Below are positions 1 to 8,934 of a DNA stretch of 64,000 nucleotides, in pieces (the first letter of the stretch is position 1; every line of letters begins with the position of its first letter). A model generated the notes under the pieces. The model ran no database searches. It was not told where the DNA came from and worked only from the letters and a program-made list of their open reading frames with translations. The DNA comes from Paraburkholderia caffeinilytica. Lineage in GTDB: Bacteria; Pseudomonadota; Gammaproteobacteria; Burkholderiales; Burkholderiaceae. The stretch is from positions 2,852,001-2,916,000 of the forward strand of contig NZ_CP031466.1 of NCBI RefSeq assembly GCF_003368325.1. The letters run 5' to 3'. Made by a program: the position numbers and the translations under genes.

Positions 1-1027
1 TGCCTTGCCATGCGTACGGGACCTGGAGCGCACTGCAGATACTCGCACCAAGGTCGAGTAGTTGCTGCCTGTCGGTGACGTCTCTTACAAGCAGACCGAA
101 TTCATCTCCACCGAGACGTGCAAGGCTCAGCGTTGGCGCCGAGAATTGCAGGAGTCGCCGGCCTACCTCTTCGAGTACGCGATCCCCCGCGCCATGACCG
201 TAGACATCGTTGACCTGCTTGAAGCCATCCAGATCGATGACCCCCACTGCAAAGCCTGCTTGCCCGTCTTTCGTTGACCGGAACAGCGCATCGAGATCGG
301 CAAGGAAGCGTCGGCGATTGGGCAAACCCGTCAGGCTGTCCAGATTGGCGAGCCGCAAATTTTCGTCGCTGAGGTGCTGCAGTTCGCTCTGCTTTGCCTC
401 AAGTGCACGTTGCGATTCGACAAGCCGCGCGAAGTCTCGATAATAAGTCAGAAGAATAATGATCATCGCAATCGAAACCAGTACGACATTAATCGCGATC
501 GCGATCAGTACGAGGTTATGCGTTAGCGAGAAGAAGACGGTAAACGGCACGATAACAATCGCGGTCAGCAGCAGTGCCGCCGTGCGCATGTGCATGAGGC
601 AAAAGATGCATCCGATGACCGTAATCGACATGTAGAACGCGACGTGAGCGCGTGCGTACGGATCACCGTAAGGAAACAGCAATAATCCCCAGCCGGTAAA
701 GATGATTCCCAGCAGCGCAATCAGCAGTACCGTGTTCTTCAGTCGCGCCGCCACTTGCGCGTCGCTCATCGAGGCAAGGTATTTTCTTCGTCCGAGCCAC
801 ACAAACAACCTGAGAATGCAGGCTGAACACATCGCAGCGGGCGCGTAGATTGCAAGCCATGCCGGCGCAGTCCCAACGTGGGTAAACGCCACGGCGAAAC
901 TATTGACAACCAGAATCAGGTACAGCAAAGGCAACTGTCTCGCAAACGCCTCGAACTGGGATCGCGACAGGCCCGATGCAGTTGAAGCGTACAGGGTGTG
1001 ACTGTCAAGAAAGATGCGGCGAATCAT
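1..1027 (-). CDS. Membrane-anchored diguanylate cyclase (GGDEF), 3' end outside window
   Basis: Reading the minus strand from an ATG at 1027 gives 342 residues without a stop up to the window edge, so the C-terminus is missing. Residues 33-195 hold about six hydrophobic helices. A short linker or coiled coil (about 200-225) leads into a GGDEF domain with the entry motif DSLTGLPNRRRF (about 231-242) and the active-site loop GGDEF at 306-310, so it should make c-di-GMP from two GTP at the inner membrane. The RxxD inhibitory site normally found five residues before GGDEF is absent (the sequence there is PTLS). A C-terminal EAL domain is possible beyond the edge but cannot be seen. This is the second GGDEF protein within 7 kb of yfiN. 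Confidence 0.9.
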   Translation of the reverse strand, partial: MIRRIFLDSHTLYASTASGLSRSQFEAFARQLPLLYLILVVNSFAVAFTHVGTAPAWLAIYAPAAMCSACILRLFVWLGRRKYLASMSDAQVAARLKNTVLLIALLGIIFTGWGLLLFPYGDPYARAHVAFYMSITVIGCIFCLMHMRTAALLLTAIVIVPFTVFFSLTHNLVLIAIAINVVLVSIAMIIILLTYYRDFARLVESQRALEAKQSELQHLSDENLRLANLDSLTGLPNRRRFLADLDALFRSTKDGQAGFAVGVIDLDGFKQVNDVYGHGAGDRVLEEVGRRLLQFSAPTLSLARLGGDEFGLLVRDVTDRQQLLDLGASICSALQVPYAWQG

Positions 1028-1644
1028 GTTTTATCCGATTCGATTTGGCGGTATCGCTGTCCTGGTTATCCGAGGTCTGGATTCTTCCCACTCTCAGCGA
1101 GACTTGGCCCTAATATATTCAACGCGGGTTATCTGCTTCCGCTGTTAAGCGAGCACAGCGAAACACCCGCTGGTTACGACCAGCCATAAGAACGATAACG
1201 GCAAAATGCGGGATAACTTGATATTGCACGGACCAAGGCGCCTTCTTCTCGCGGCAAGTTTCCGGGTTCGTCAAATGCAGCGTTTACCCGCGGATATTTT
1301 CGTCAACCTGATGCAGCTGCAGCGTTGCCGGTCATTCCGTCATTAGGACGCTATGGGAGTGGAAAGAATAGGAAAGTTTCGGCGGTTTCAAATACCAAGT
1401 GCCGAATCTTGCGATATCAACCGTTACGGTCAATCAGAATAAGCACAGCATCACAAACGAAACTACCCCGATGCCCCGCTCAACGCCTCCGTCACGAAAG
1501 TCCTGGAAACCAGCCAATCCCCGGTCGAATATTGCCAACACCGGCGTGGCACGTAGAATGTGCCTTGCCGCGTCCGTCGCGTAACCGCGATCCTCGCACG
1601 ACGCGCAACCGCGCCCCCATGGCGGCAATTGAGTCAATCATCTT
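1028..1644. other. Intergenic region, divergent promoters expected
   Basis: These 617 bases separate the minus-strand GGDEF gene from the plus-strand binding-protein gene, so both promoters should lie here. Short ORFs cover parts of it but none has a recognisable domain or a good ribosome site. No tRNA, strong hairpin terminator or repeat was seen. Confidence 0.5.
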
Positions 1645-2754
1645 ATGAATCGTAGGCAAGCGCTGCTCACCTGCGCGTACGCGGCCCTGACCGGCGTCTC
1701 CGGACGGGCTTTCGCCGAGAGGCGCGCGCCGCGCGTGGTGTTTCTTAATCCTGGCGAGGCGGTACAACGCGGTACGGGACAGCATTGGCAACTGGTCTCC
1801 CGATTCATGGCAATGGCGGCGCAGACCTTCAATATGCAACTGGAGGTGCTGTACGCGGAACGTGACCATCTGCTGATGCAGCGCCAGGCAGAGGAGGTTG
1901 CGCGACGCGCCGATGCGCCGGACTACGTAATCATCGTCAACGAAAAGATGGCCGCGCAGCAGATGCTCAAGACGCTGGCGCGCTCGCCGGCGAAAATCCT
2001 GCTCATCCACAACGACCTGACGCCCGACCAGCGTCGCGCGGTTGGCAATGAGCGGCAACGGATTTCGAACTGGATCGGCACGCTGACGGCAAACGCCCAG
2101 CGCGCCGGGTACCGGCTGATGCAATTTCTGTATCGACAACTGGGCCAGAACGGGGCGCAGGTCATCGGCATTACGGGAGACCCTAGCACGCCGGTCTCGC
2201 TGGAGCGAGCTGCGGGTGTTGACGACTTCCTGTTTCATGCTCCGAATGCGCGAACCTGCCAACTGGTCTTCAGCGACTGGAGCTATGCCGACAGCGATCA
2301 AAAGGCGCGCGTGCTGCTCGCCCGCTATCCGGATGCCAATGTGATCTGGGCCGCCAACGACGCGATGGCGCTCGGGGCACTGGACGCCGTCAAGGCGCGC
2401 AACGCGCGCGTTCTGGTGGGAGGCATGGGCGCGTTGCAGGAAGCCCTGGCCAGGGTGGTCGACGGCGGTCTGGCGGCCATGATGGCAGGCGACTATTTCA
2501 TCGGCGCCTGGGCGATGGTTCTGTTGCACGATCACAATCAGGGCAAAGACTTTGCCGCGAACGGAGGTCTGCGTCAAAAGCTCGACTTTCTGACGGTGAT
2601 CCACCGCGAAAACGCCGTCCGTTACGCTGACGTCGTGTTCCGGAGCGGAGCAATGCTCGACTTTGGTCTTTACTCGAAGGCCCGATCTGCGCGTCCGGGT
2701 CCCTACGACTTCAATCTTCAATATCTTCTGAACACGGCGTCCAGGGTTTCATGA
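1645..2754 (+). CDS. Periplasmic sugar-type binding protein, probable sensory partner of the next kinase
   Basis: 369 residues. An N-terminal export signal (about 1-24, starting MNRRQALL and ending near GRAFA) precedes a type I periplasmic-binding fold like ribose/galactose-binding proteins: first lobe from about residue 30 (RVVFLNP), hinge-region sequence ITGDPSTPVSLERAAG, and VIWAANDAMALGAL in the second half. No transporter permease or ATPase is adjacent. Instead its stop overlaps the start of a membrane histidine kinase by 4 bases (ATGA), which implies coupled translation. I infer that it presents a small ligand, perhaps a sugar or derivative, to the kinase rather than feeding an uptake system. 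The ligand cannot be told from sequence. Confidence 0.8.
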   Translation: MNRRQALLTCAYAALTGVSGRAFAERRAPRVVFLNPGEAVQRGTGQHWQLVSRFMAMAAQTFNMQLEVLYAERDHLLMQRQAEEVARRADAPDYVIIVNEKMAAQQMLKTLARSPAKILLIHNDLTPDQRRAVGNERQRISNWIGTLTANAQRAGYRLMQFLYRQLGQNGAQVIGITGDPSTPVSLERAAGVDDFLFHAPNARTCQLVFSDWSYADSDQKARVLLARYPDANVIWAANDAMALGALDAVKARNARVLVGGMGALQEALARVVDGGLAAMMAGDYFIGAWAMVLLHDHNQGKDFAANGGLRQKLDFLTVIHRENAVRYADVVFRSGAMLDFGLYSKARSARPGPYDFNLQYLLNTASRVS

Positions 2755-4571
2755 TGCGTATGTCCCCACGGCTTACGCTACGCTCGCCCAGTTTGCACAC
2801 CAAGCTGATGCTGGCGCTCGTGATACTGGTCGCGATCGTGGCCGGCACCTCGGCGTATGCGCTGGTCGCGCACGAACGGCAGCGCCGGCTCACTGAACTG
2901 GAGGAGCGCGCCACCCGGATCGCCGACCTGTTCAGCCGGTCACTCGCTCAACCTTTGTGGAACATCGATCTCGGCGCGATCAACGGTCAGCTCGCCGCGC
3001 TCGCGCCGAATCCCGAAGTGGCCCAATTCACCGTCACGGCAGTGGGCTACGGTACGGTATCCACCGCGGGGAAAACCGTCCAGCCGAGCCCGGGCGACAG
3101 CGTGGTGCGCGTCAGGGCAATTGAATACACGCCACCCGGCGATGCACCGAGGGAAAAGATCGGCGAGGTGCGCGTCGTCCTCACGAAGGCGGTCGCGGAA
3201 CAGGCGATCAGCGACGCCCGCCGGGCGATTCTCGCCATGATCGCGGCCGTCGTTGCCGTGCTCTACGCCGCGACTTTCCTGCTGCTCAAGCAAATGGTGC
3301 GCAGTCCGATCAACCGTCTTGAGGAGATGGTCGACCGGATCGCGAGCGGCGACCTTCATGCGCGCTGCACTGTCGAATCCGGCGATGAGCTGGGCCGGCT
3401 CGCCTTGCGCGTCAACGTGATGGCCGACCGTCTTCAGGAATCCACGGTGTGTCTGCGCAATAGCGAACGGAAATACCGAAGCATCGTTGAGAACGCCCTT
3501 GAAGGTATCTTCCTGCTCGATCAGAACGGGCAACTGGATGAAGCCAATCCGGCCATGGCGCAACTGCTCGGCTATTGCGACGTGCCCGACCTGATCGACG
3601 CCGCGGCGAGCGTCCCCCACAAACAACCGTTCTCGCCGGAGCAGATTGCAACCCTGCTTGAAATTCTGCGCATGCGGGGTGACATCGTGGGACTCGAGAT
3701 GGAGTTAAAGCGTCTCGACAGCACACCGATCTGGGTTCAACTCAATGCGCGCGGCGTGACAGGCGACGACGGCAGCCTGAGAGGAGTTGAAGGCTTGCTG
3801 ACCGACATGACGGCCCGCAAGCATGCGGTGGAAAGCCTGCGGCGCCATCGCGACCAGCTCGAACTGGAAGTCGGGGTGCGCAAACGGGCCGAGCTGGAGC
3901 TGCTGGCGTCGCGCGAACAGCTGCAACAGTTATCCGCCCATCTGGAAGCCATTCGCGAGGAGGAAAGGAAACACATCGCGATGGAAATTCACGATGAACT
4001 CGGCCAGTTGCTGACGGCATTGAAAATGGACTTGTCGTTGCTGAGGATGCAACTGCCGGTGGGTTCCGCCGCCATGCAAAAAGCCGAGCAGATGCGCAAT
4101 CTGGTTGAGCAAACCATCCAGATCGTGCGCAATGTGGCCAGCCATCTTCGGCCGGCCGCACTGAATTTCGGCCTCGCCTCCGCGCTGGAATGGCTCGCCG
4201 GAGATTTCACCGACCATACTCACATTCCCTGTCATTTCAATGTCACGGGTGCCGAACCGACCTTCTCGGATTTCCGCGCGACCGCGCTATTCCGTATCGC
4301 GCAGGAGTCGCTGACTAACGTGGCCCGTCATGCCGGTGCATCGCGTGTCGATGTGACGCTGGCGAACACCGAAGCGGGTGTCGAGTTGACGGTCTGCGAT
4401 AACGGCCGAGGCTTTGATATGGTTGCCGCACGGGCCGGATACTCATACGGCCTGCAGGGCATGGCCGAGCGCGCCAGGCTGATCGATGCGCAGCTGCTCA
4501 TCGAGAGCGCGCCCGATTCCGGCTCTGTCGTGCGTCTTTTTGTTCGGGACGACGCCGTTATTGTCACGTAG
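2751..4571 (+). CDS. Membrane sensor histidine kinase, NarX/UhpB/DesK type (HAMP-PAS-HisKA_3-HATPase)
   Basis: 606 residues. Transmembrane helices at about 18-42 and 163-183 bracket a periplasmic domain. HAMP (about 184-236) is followed by PAS (about 240-360), a dimerisation and phosphoacceptor helix with EEERKHIAMEIHDELGQLL (phosphoacceptor His414), and an ATPase domain with N-box ESLTNVARHA, G1 box DNGRGFD and G2 box YGLQGMAERA. The EIHDELGQ signature is typical of kinases paired with LuxR/NarL-type response regulators. No regulator gene follows: the next 324 bases are non-coding and the next operon is yfiRNB, so the partner must be elsewhere. The 4-base overlap with the binding protein suggests that protein is the extracytoplasmic input. 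Confidence 0.9.
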   Translation: MMRMSPRLTLRSPSLHTKLMLALVILVAIVAGTSAYALVAHERQRRLTELEERATRIADLFSRSLAQPLWNIDLGAINGQLAALAPNPEVAQFTVTAVGYGTVSTAGKTVQPSPGDSVVRVRAIEYTPPGDAPREKIGEVRVVLTKAVAEQAISDARRAILAMIAAVVAVLYAATFLLLKQMVRSPINRLEEMVDRIASGDLHARCTVESGDELGRLALRVNVMADRLQESTVCLRNSERKYRSIVENALEGIFLLDQNGQLDEANPAMAQLLGYCDVPDLIDAAASVPHKQPFSPEQIATLLEILRMRGDIVGLEMELKRLDSTPIWVQLNARGVTGDDGSLRGVEGLLTDMTARKHAVESLRRHRDQLELEVGVRKRAELELLASREQLQQLSAHLEAIREEERKHIAMEIHDELGQLLTALKMDLSLLRMQLPVGSAAMQKAEQMRNLVEQTIQIVRNVASHLRPAALNFGLASALEWLAGDFTDHTHIPCHFNVTGAEPTFSDFRATALFRIAQESLTNVARHAGASRVDVTLANTEAGVELTVCDNGRGFDMVAARAGYSYGLQGMAERARLIDAQLLIESAPDSGSVVRLFVRDDAVIVT

Positions 4572-4895
4572 TCCGGATAAACCGCCTGTAGCGTGAAATG
4601 CCACGAGCGGCCGGGCGTTACTCCGGCTGCTATGTGCGCGCCACTGTGTCGGGCGATTCATCCGACCATACGCTGGCGAGTGATGCGTACCTTCACACCT
4701 GCGGTGCAGGCACTCGTGGGTTAAATCATTGTGCCCGATTCACGCCAGCCTGGCATGGACGGGGACCGTCTCGTTCGTGACGCAGCGCAATTGCGGATTT
4801 TGTTAGACAGGAAGGCGGTCAATACTCTCCCCATGGTGTTCGCGGGTGTTTCCCACTGGTTGATCGCGCGACTTTATGCGTAATATGACCACTCC
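4572..4895. other. Intergenic region upstream of yfiR
   Basis: 324 bases between the kinase and the yfiR reading frame. The only ORF (about 60 codons) has no recognisable features. The yfiRNB promoter should be here. If yfiR starts further downstream (4977 or 5022) the leader is longer. No terminator with a T-tract was seen after the kinase. Confidence 0.4.
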
Positions 4896-5672
4896 GTGCG
4901 CGTGATACGGTGCAGGCCCGCGAATGGCGGGCGGCAGGAGGCAGCGCCGGGATCGACGCCAACGAGTGTTTTCATCATGCATGCGAAGGTGTGCACCGCG
5001 GCTGCCTGTCGTGCGGCGGCAATGACGCCAAGAGGCGCGGCGACGATCGCTGCGCGGACGACGTCTGGTCGGCATGGCTGGGCCGCCTCGCTTCGCCACG
5101 TCTTGCTCGCGGCGGTTTGCGCGCTGTGTACGGCATCGGCGACGCTCGCCGGGACACCCGCCAGTGCAGCCGGTCCAGCCAGCGACACGTCCGCCAACAC
5201 CACGAGCCACGCCGATCCCGCCATGTCGCCGCGCGACGCCGCCGTGCGTCAGGTCGTGCTAGGCATCATCAGTTTCACGCACTGGCCGACGACTCCCGCC
5301 CGCCTGCGACTGTGCGTGACGGGCCGGCCTAACTACGCGCACGGCCTGGTCGACACGCTGCAGGCCGGCTCGACGCCGCTCGATGTGCAGCGCATCGACC
5401 TGGATGATCCCGCCATCGCTACAGTCTGCGACGTCGTTTATTTCGGCGACCTGAGCGACGATGAGAGAAACCAGGTCAGGGCGGCCGTGGCCGGCCATGC
5501 GGTCCTGACCATCTCTGAACACAACCCGTCCTGCGTCACCGGCAGCATGTTCTGCCTCAATGTCGATGACGAACCCATCACGTTCGACATCAATCTCGAC
5601 GCCGTGGCGCGCAGCGGCGTACGGGTTCAACCGAATGTGCTCAAGCTCGCCCGGCGACCACTGACGCCATGA
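4896..5672 (+). CDS. yfiR: YfiR-family periplasmic repressor of the diguanylate cyclase YfiN
   Basis: The mature part (from about residue 110) matches the YfiR/DUF4154 family: VVLGIISFTHWP, then RLRLCVTGRP, CDVVYFGDLS and a C-terminal block with ITFDINLDA and VLKLARR. The four cysteines in the mature part are placed as in YfiR, where they form disulfides. In Pseudomonas YfiR sits in the periplasm and inhibits YfiN. The start is uncertain. The longest frame begins with GTG at 4896 and leaves an unusually long N-region before the hydrophobic signal segment (about 68-86); ATG at 4977 or 5022 are plausible alternatives and none has a strong ribosome site. The stop overlaps yfiN by 4 bases. Confidence 0.85.
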   Translation: MRVIRCRPANGGRQEAAPGSTPTSVFIMHAKVCTAAACRAAAMTPRGAATIAARTTSGRHGWAASLRHVLLAAVCALCTASATLAGTPASAAGPASDTSANTTSHADPAMSPRDAAVRQVVLGIISFTHWPTTPARLRLCVTGRPNYAHGLVDTLQAGSTPLDVQRIDLDDPAIATVCDVVYFGDLSDDERNQVRAAVAGHAVLTISEHNPSCVTGSMFCLNVDDEPITFDINLDAVARSGVRVQPNVLKLARRPLTP

Positions 5673-6937
5673 GACAGCCCGCTCCCCCCGCTTCCCCTCC
5701 GCGCGCGTCACGCCCAACGCTGCAAAGCGTGTTGCGCCGCGCGCACCTGCGTCTGGCGTTCGTTGCCGTCGCGATGGCCGCCGTGTCGTTGATCGTGGTC
5801 GCGGTGATCGCGCTACGCGCCTATGCCGGCAACAATCTGAACCTGCTGGCCCGCTCGCTCGGCTATACGGTCGAAGCGGCACTGGTGTTCGGCGACCGCA
5901 TCGCGGCGGCCGAGGCGATCGGGGAGATCGCCGGCAAAGAGGACGTGGCCGAGGTTATCGTCACCGATGGCAAGGGCCTGCCGTTCGCGGCGTGGCAGTT
6001 GCCCGCCGACAGTGCGATCGCCAGGCTCGAACGGCAGGTCGCCGGCATTGCGCTGCCGGGACCGGTGACCACGTTGGTGCTGCATGATGGCATCGTCGTC
6101 GGTCATGTCGAAGTGCACGGACAGGGGCGCCAGTTCTTCGGCTTTCTGCTCGGCGGCATCGGCGGCATCCTGGCCTGCCTCGCCATCAGCGTGTTCGGCG
6201 CCTATGTGAGTTCGCAGCGACTGCTGCACAACATCGTCGCGCCACTGCGCGCGCTGGCCGACGTCGCCCACGCGGTGCGGCGCGAGCGCGCGTTCGAGCA
6301 ACGGGTCGAGCCCGTCGCGATCGCGGAACTGAACCAGCTAGGCGACGACTTCAACGCCTTGCTCGATGAACTCGAAGAATGGCAAAACAACCTGCGCGAA
6401 GAAAACGCCTCGCTCGAACACCAGGCCAACCACGACGCCCTCACGGGCCTGCCCAACCGCGTGCAATTCGAGTGGTGCCTCGAGCGCGCCCTCTGCGGCG
6501 CTGCGGAGACGGGCCAGCGGGTCGCCGTGTTATATCTCGACTGCGACCATTTCAAGGAGGTCAACGACTGTCTCGGCCATGAAGCCGGCGACGCAGTGCT
6601 GATCGGCATCGCGGCGCGGGTGCGCATGCAGTTGCGCGAGGCCGATCTGGTCGCGCGCCTGGGCGGCGACGAATTCGTCGTGATGTTGACGCCAATGCGC
6701 GAAGCGGCCAGCGCCGGGCGAATCGCCGAAGGCCTGCTGGCCAGCATGGCGCCGACAATCGTCTTGCCCGATGGCCGCACGGTGGCCACCACGATGAGCA
6801 TCGGCGTGGCGCTGTATCCGGATCATGCGAGCGACGCAATCGGCTTGCTGCGCGCCGCCGATGCAGCGATGTACCGGGCCAAGCGCGCGCAGCCCGGCTC
6901 GTGGCAGTTTGCCGAAGGCGTCGCCGGACCGGCTTGA
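5669..6937 (+). CDS. yfiN: YfiN/TpbB-like inner-membrane diguanylate cyclase (CHASE8-HAMP-GGDEF)
   Basis: 422 residues. Helix 1 (about 30-52), a periplasmic CHASE8-like domain, helix 2 (about 155-180), HAMP (about 185-245), then GGDEF with DALTGLPNRVQFEW and active loop GGDEF at 332-336. The product-inhibition RxxD site is intact (READ, five residues before GGDEF). It makes c-di-GMP when released from YfiR. The start overlaps the yfiR stop (ATGA), and yfiB follows after 81 bases, so the gene order matches the Pseudomonas yfiRNB (tpbB) operon that controls exopolysaccharide, attachment and small-colony behaviour. Family and operon agree, so the assignment is strong. Confidence 0.92.
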   Translation: MRQPAPPASPPRASRPTLQSVLRRAHLRLAFVAVAMAAVSLIVVAVIALRAYAGNNLNLLARSLGYTVEAALVFGDRIAAAEAIGEIAGKEDVAEVIVTDGKGLPFAAWQLPADSAIARLERQVAGIALPGPVTTLVLHDGIVVGHVEVHGQGRQFFGFLLGGIGGILACLAISVFGAYVSSQRLLHNIVAPLRALADVAHAVRRERAFEQRVEPVAIAELNQLGDDFNALLDELEEWQNNLREENASLEHQANHDALTGLPNRVQFEWCLERALCGAAETGQRVAVLYLDCDHFKEVNDCLGHEAGDAVLIGIAARVRMQLREADLVARLGGDEFVVMLTPMREAASAGRIAEGLLASMAPTIVLPDGRTVATTMSIGVALYPDHASDAIGLLRAADAAMYRAKRAQPGSWQFAEGVAGPA

Positions 6938-7018
6938 CGCCATGCATGGCGTAGCACCCGGACCGTCGCGACGGTTCGAAACAACGCGCGCAAGGCGGGC
7001 GCACTCGAGGGAGATGCA

Positions 7019-7531
7019 ATGATGAGACACTCCTTTCCTGCAAGCATTTCGCTGATGTGCAGCGGGAGCACACTGCTCTTTTGCATGCTGCTCGGGGGCT
7101 GCCAGACGCCGCCGCTTTATCGCGGTCTGACCCAGACGCAGGTCGCGGCGCTCAGGTCGGAAGGATTCGACGAGACCCAGCAGGGCTTCGAGTTCGGCTC
7201 GAGCGGACCGATCCTGTTCGACTTCGACCGCTACGATCTCAAGCCGGACGTCCGCCGGATCCTCGAGCGCATCGGCCACACGCTAGCGTCGGTGGGGCTC
7301 ACCAGCGTGACCGTCTATGGCTACACCGATGCGGTGGGTACGGACGCCTACAACCTCCGGTTGTCCAGGCGCCGTGCCGAGACCGTGGCGACCGAACTGG
7401 TCGACACCGGCCTTCCTGCCGGCCGCGTCGGCATCGTCGGGAAAGGCAAACGCGACCCGGTGGGCGACAACCGCACAGCCGCCGGCCAGGCGCAGAACCG
7501 CCGCGCGGCGATCGTCGTCTCGCCGCGTTGA
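7019..7531 (+). CDS. yfiB: YfiB-like outer-membrane OmpA-domain lipoprotein
   Basis: 170 residues. A lipoprotein signal ends in LLGGC, giving lipidated Cys28. The OmpA C-terminal peptidoglycan-binding domain runs from about 60 to 168: ILFDFDRYDLKP, then VYGYTDAVGTDAYNLRLSRRRA and GKGKRDPVGDNRT. In the known system YfiB sequesters YfiR at the outer membrane and so frees YfiN. Ribosome site GAGGGAG lies before the ATG pair at 7019/7022. The TGA stop is immediately followed by a tandem octamer array. Confidence 0.88.
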   Translation: MMRHSFPASISLMCSGSTLLFCMLLGGCQTPPLYRGLTQTQVAALRSEGFDETQQGFEFGSSGPILFDFDRYDLKPDVRRILERIGHTLASVGLTSVTVYGYTDAVGTDAYNLRLSRRRAETVATELVDTGLPAGRVGIVGKGKRDPVGDNRTAAGQAQNRRAAIVVSPR

Positions 7532-7571
7532 AGCGGTGCAGCGGTGCAGCGGTGCAGCGGTGCAGCGGTGC
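7532..7571 (+). repeat. Five perfect tandem copies of AGCGGTGC
   Basis: Five uninterrupted 8-bp units fill 7532-7571, starting on the base after the yfiB stop codon. The unit length is not a multiple of three, so slippage inside a gene would shift the frame, but the array lies outside yfiB as it stands. It is in the 3' region between convergent yfiB and xylH. Confidence 0.95.
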
Positions 7572-7734
7572 GTCGGGTCGCCATTGCCGCCAGTTCGAAG
7601 GCAGGCGATTGCGCGCATCGTAAAGCGCGTCCGCTTGAAGGTGAGTGATTTGACCTTCTGCGGTGCCGGGAGCGCGCGAAATACGAGCTAACGATAAACG
7701 GCTGAATGACCGGCGCGCCCTGGCGGTAGACGCC

Positions 7735-8934
7735 TCACCGCCGGTTCGATCCCGACACGACATCGATCCACACAGCCAGCACGAGAATGCTGCCCTTCAC
7801 GATCATCTGCCAGTACGCGTCGACATCGAGCATCGACATGCCGTTGTCCAGACTCGCCATCACCAGTGCGCCGATCAGCGCACCGTAGACCGTTCCAGAG
7901 CCGCCGCGCATCGACGTCCCGCCGATAAAGCACGCCGCGATCGCGTCGAGTTCGCCCATCGATCCCGCCGACGGCGAACCGGCCGCGAGCCGCGCCGTAT
8001 TGACGATCCCAGCGAACGCGCACATCAGTCCCATCAGCGCGAAGATGGCCAGCTTCACGCGGTTGGTATTCACGCCGGAGAGCCGCGTCGCTTCCAGGTT
8101 CGAACCGACTGCATAGATGCGCCGCCCGAACACGGTCTGTGTCGCGATCCACGTGAAAATGCCCAGTAGCGCGAGCAGTAACAAAACCGGCACGGGAATG
8201 CCGCCATAACGGTCGAGCGTCGCGACAAACGCCGCCAGAATCACGCCCGCCCCGACCACTTTCGCGACGTCCTGCCAGATCGGCACCACCCGCAACTTAT
8301 AGCGCTCGCGATTGCTTCGTTGCCGCACCGTCAGAAAGGCCAGTACGACGAACAGCACGACGGCAAGCGTATCGCCGGCAAGGCGCGGCAGATACCCCTG
8401 GCCGACAAATACAAAACCGTCGGAGACCGGCGCGATCGTCGAACCGCCCGTGACACCGAGCAGAATGCCGCGATACGCGAGCATGCCGCCCAGGCCGACA
8501 ATGAACGAAGGCACACGCCGGTATGTCGACCACCATCCGTTGAACATGCCGACGAGCACGCCGAGCAGCATCACCACAGGCACCGTGACGCCGATCGGCC
8601 AATGCCGGTTCACATCGAGAATCGCCGCGACACCGCCGAGCAAACCCAGCAACGACCCCACCGACAGATCGATCTCGCCCGCGATGATCACGAACACCAT
8701 GCCGCACGCGAGCATGCCGGTTATCGACATCTGCCGCAGCAGATTCGACAGATTGCGCGGCGTCACGAACGCGCCGTGCGTCAGAAAGGAGAAGAAAATC
8801 CAGATCACGGCCACGGCGATCAGCAATGCGAGAATCTTGTAACGCGCGAACAGTTGCTGAATGCGCTGCGAGCCGCCGAATGCGCCTCGCGACGCAGCGC
8901 CGTCGGCGGGTTGGGAAGTGACGTCGGGAGTCAT
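7735..8934 (-). CDS. xylH: D-xylose ABC transporter permease XylH
   Basis: 399 residues, a BPD_transp_2 family permease with about ten or more hydrophobic helices and the family signature [13 protein letters not shown] (about residues 85-100). It forms the inner-membrane channel of the high-affinity xylose importer. Its ATG overlaps the xylG stop by 4 bases and it is the last gene of the minus-strand order xylA-xylF-xylG-xylH. The substrate is assigned from the neighbouring xylose isomerase and XylR; by itself this permease could serve another pentose. Confidence 0.9.
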   Translation of the reverse strand: MTPDVTSQPADGAASRGAFGGSQRIQQLFARYKILALLIAVAVIWIFFSFLTHGAFVTPRNLSNLLRQMSITGMLACGMVFVIIAGEIDLSVGSLLGLLGGVAAILDVNRHWPIGVTVPVVMLLGVLVGMFNGWWSTYRRVPSFIVGLGGMLAYRGILLGVTGGSTIAPVSDGFVFVGQGYLPRLAGDTLAVVLFVVLAFLTVRQRSNRERYKLRVVPIWQDVAKVVGAGVILAAFVATLDRYGGIPVPVLLLLALLGIFTWIATQTVFGRRIYAVGSNLEATRLSGVNTNRVKLAIFALMGLMCAFAGIVNTARLAAGSPSAGSMGELDAIAACFIGGTSMRGGSGTVYGALIGALVMASLDNGMSMLDVDAYWQMIVKGSILVLAVWIDVVSGSNRR

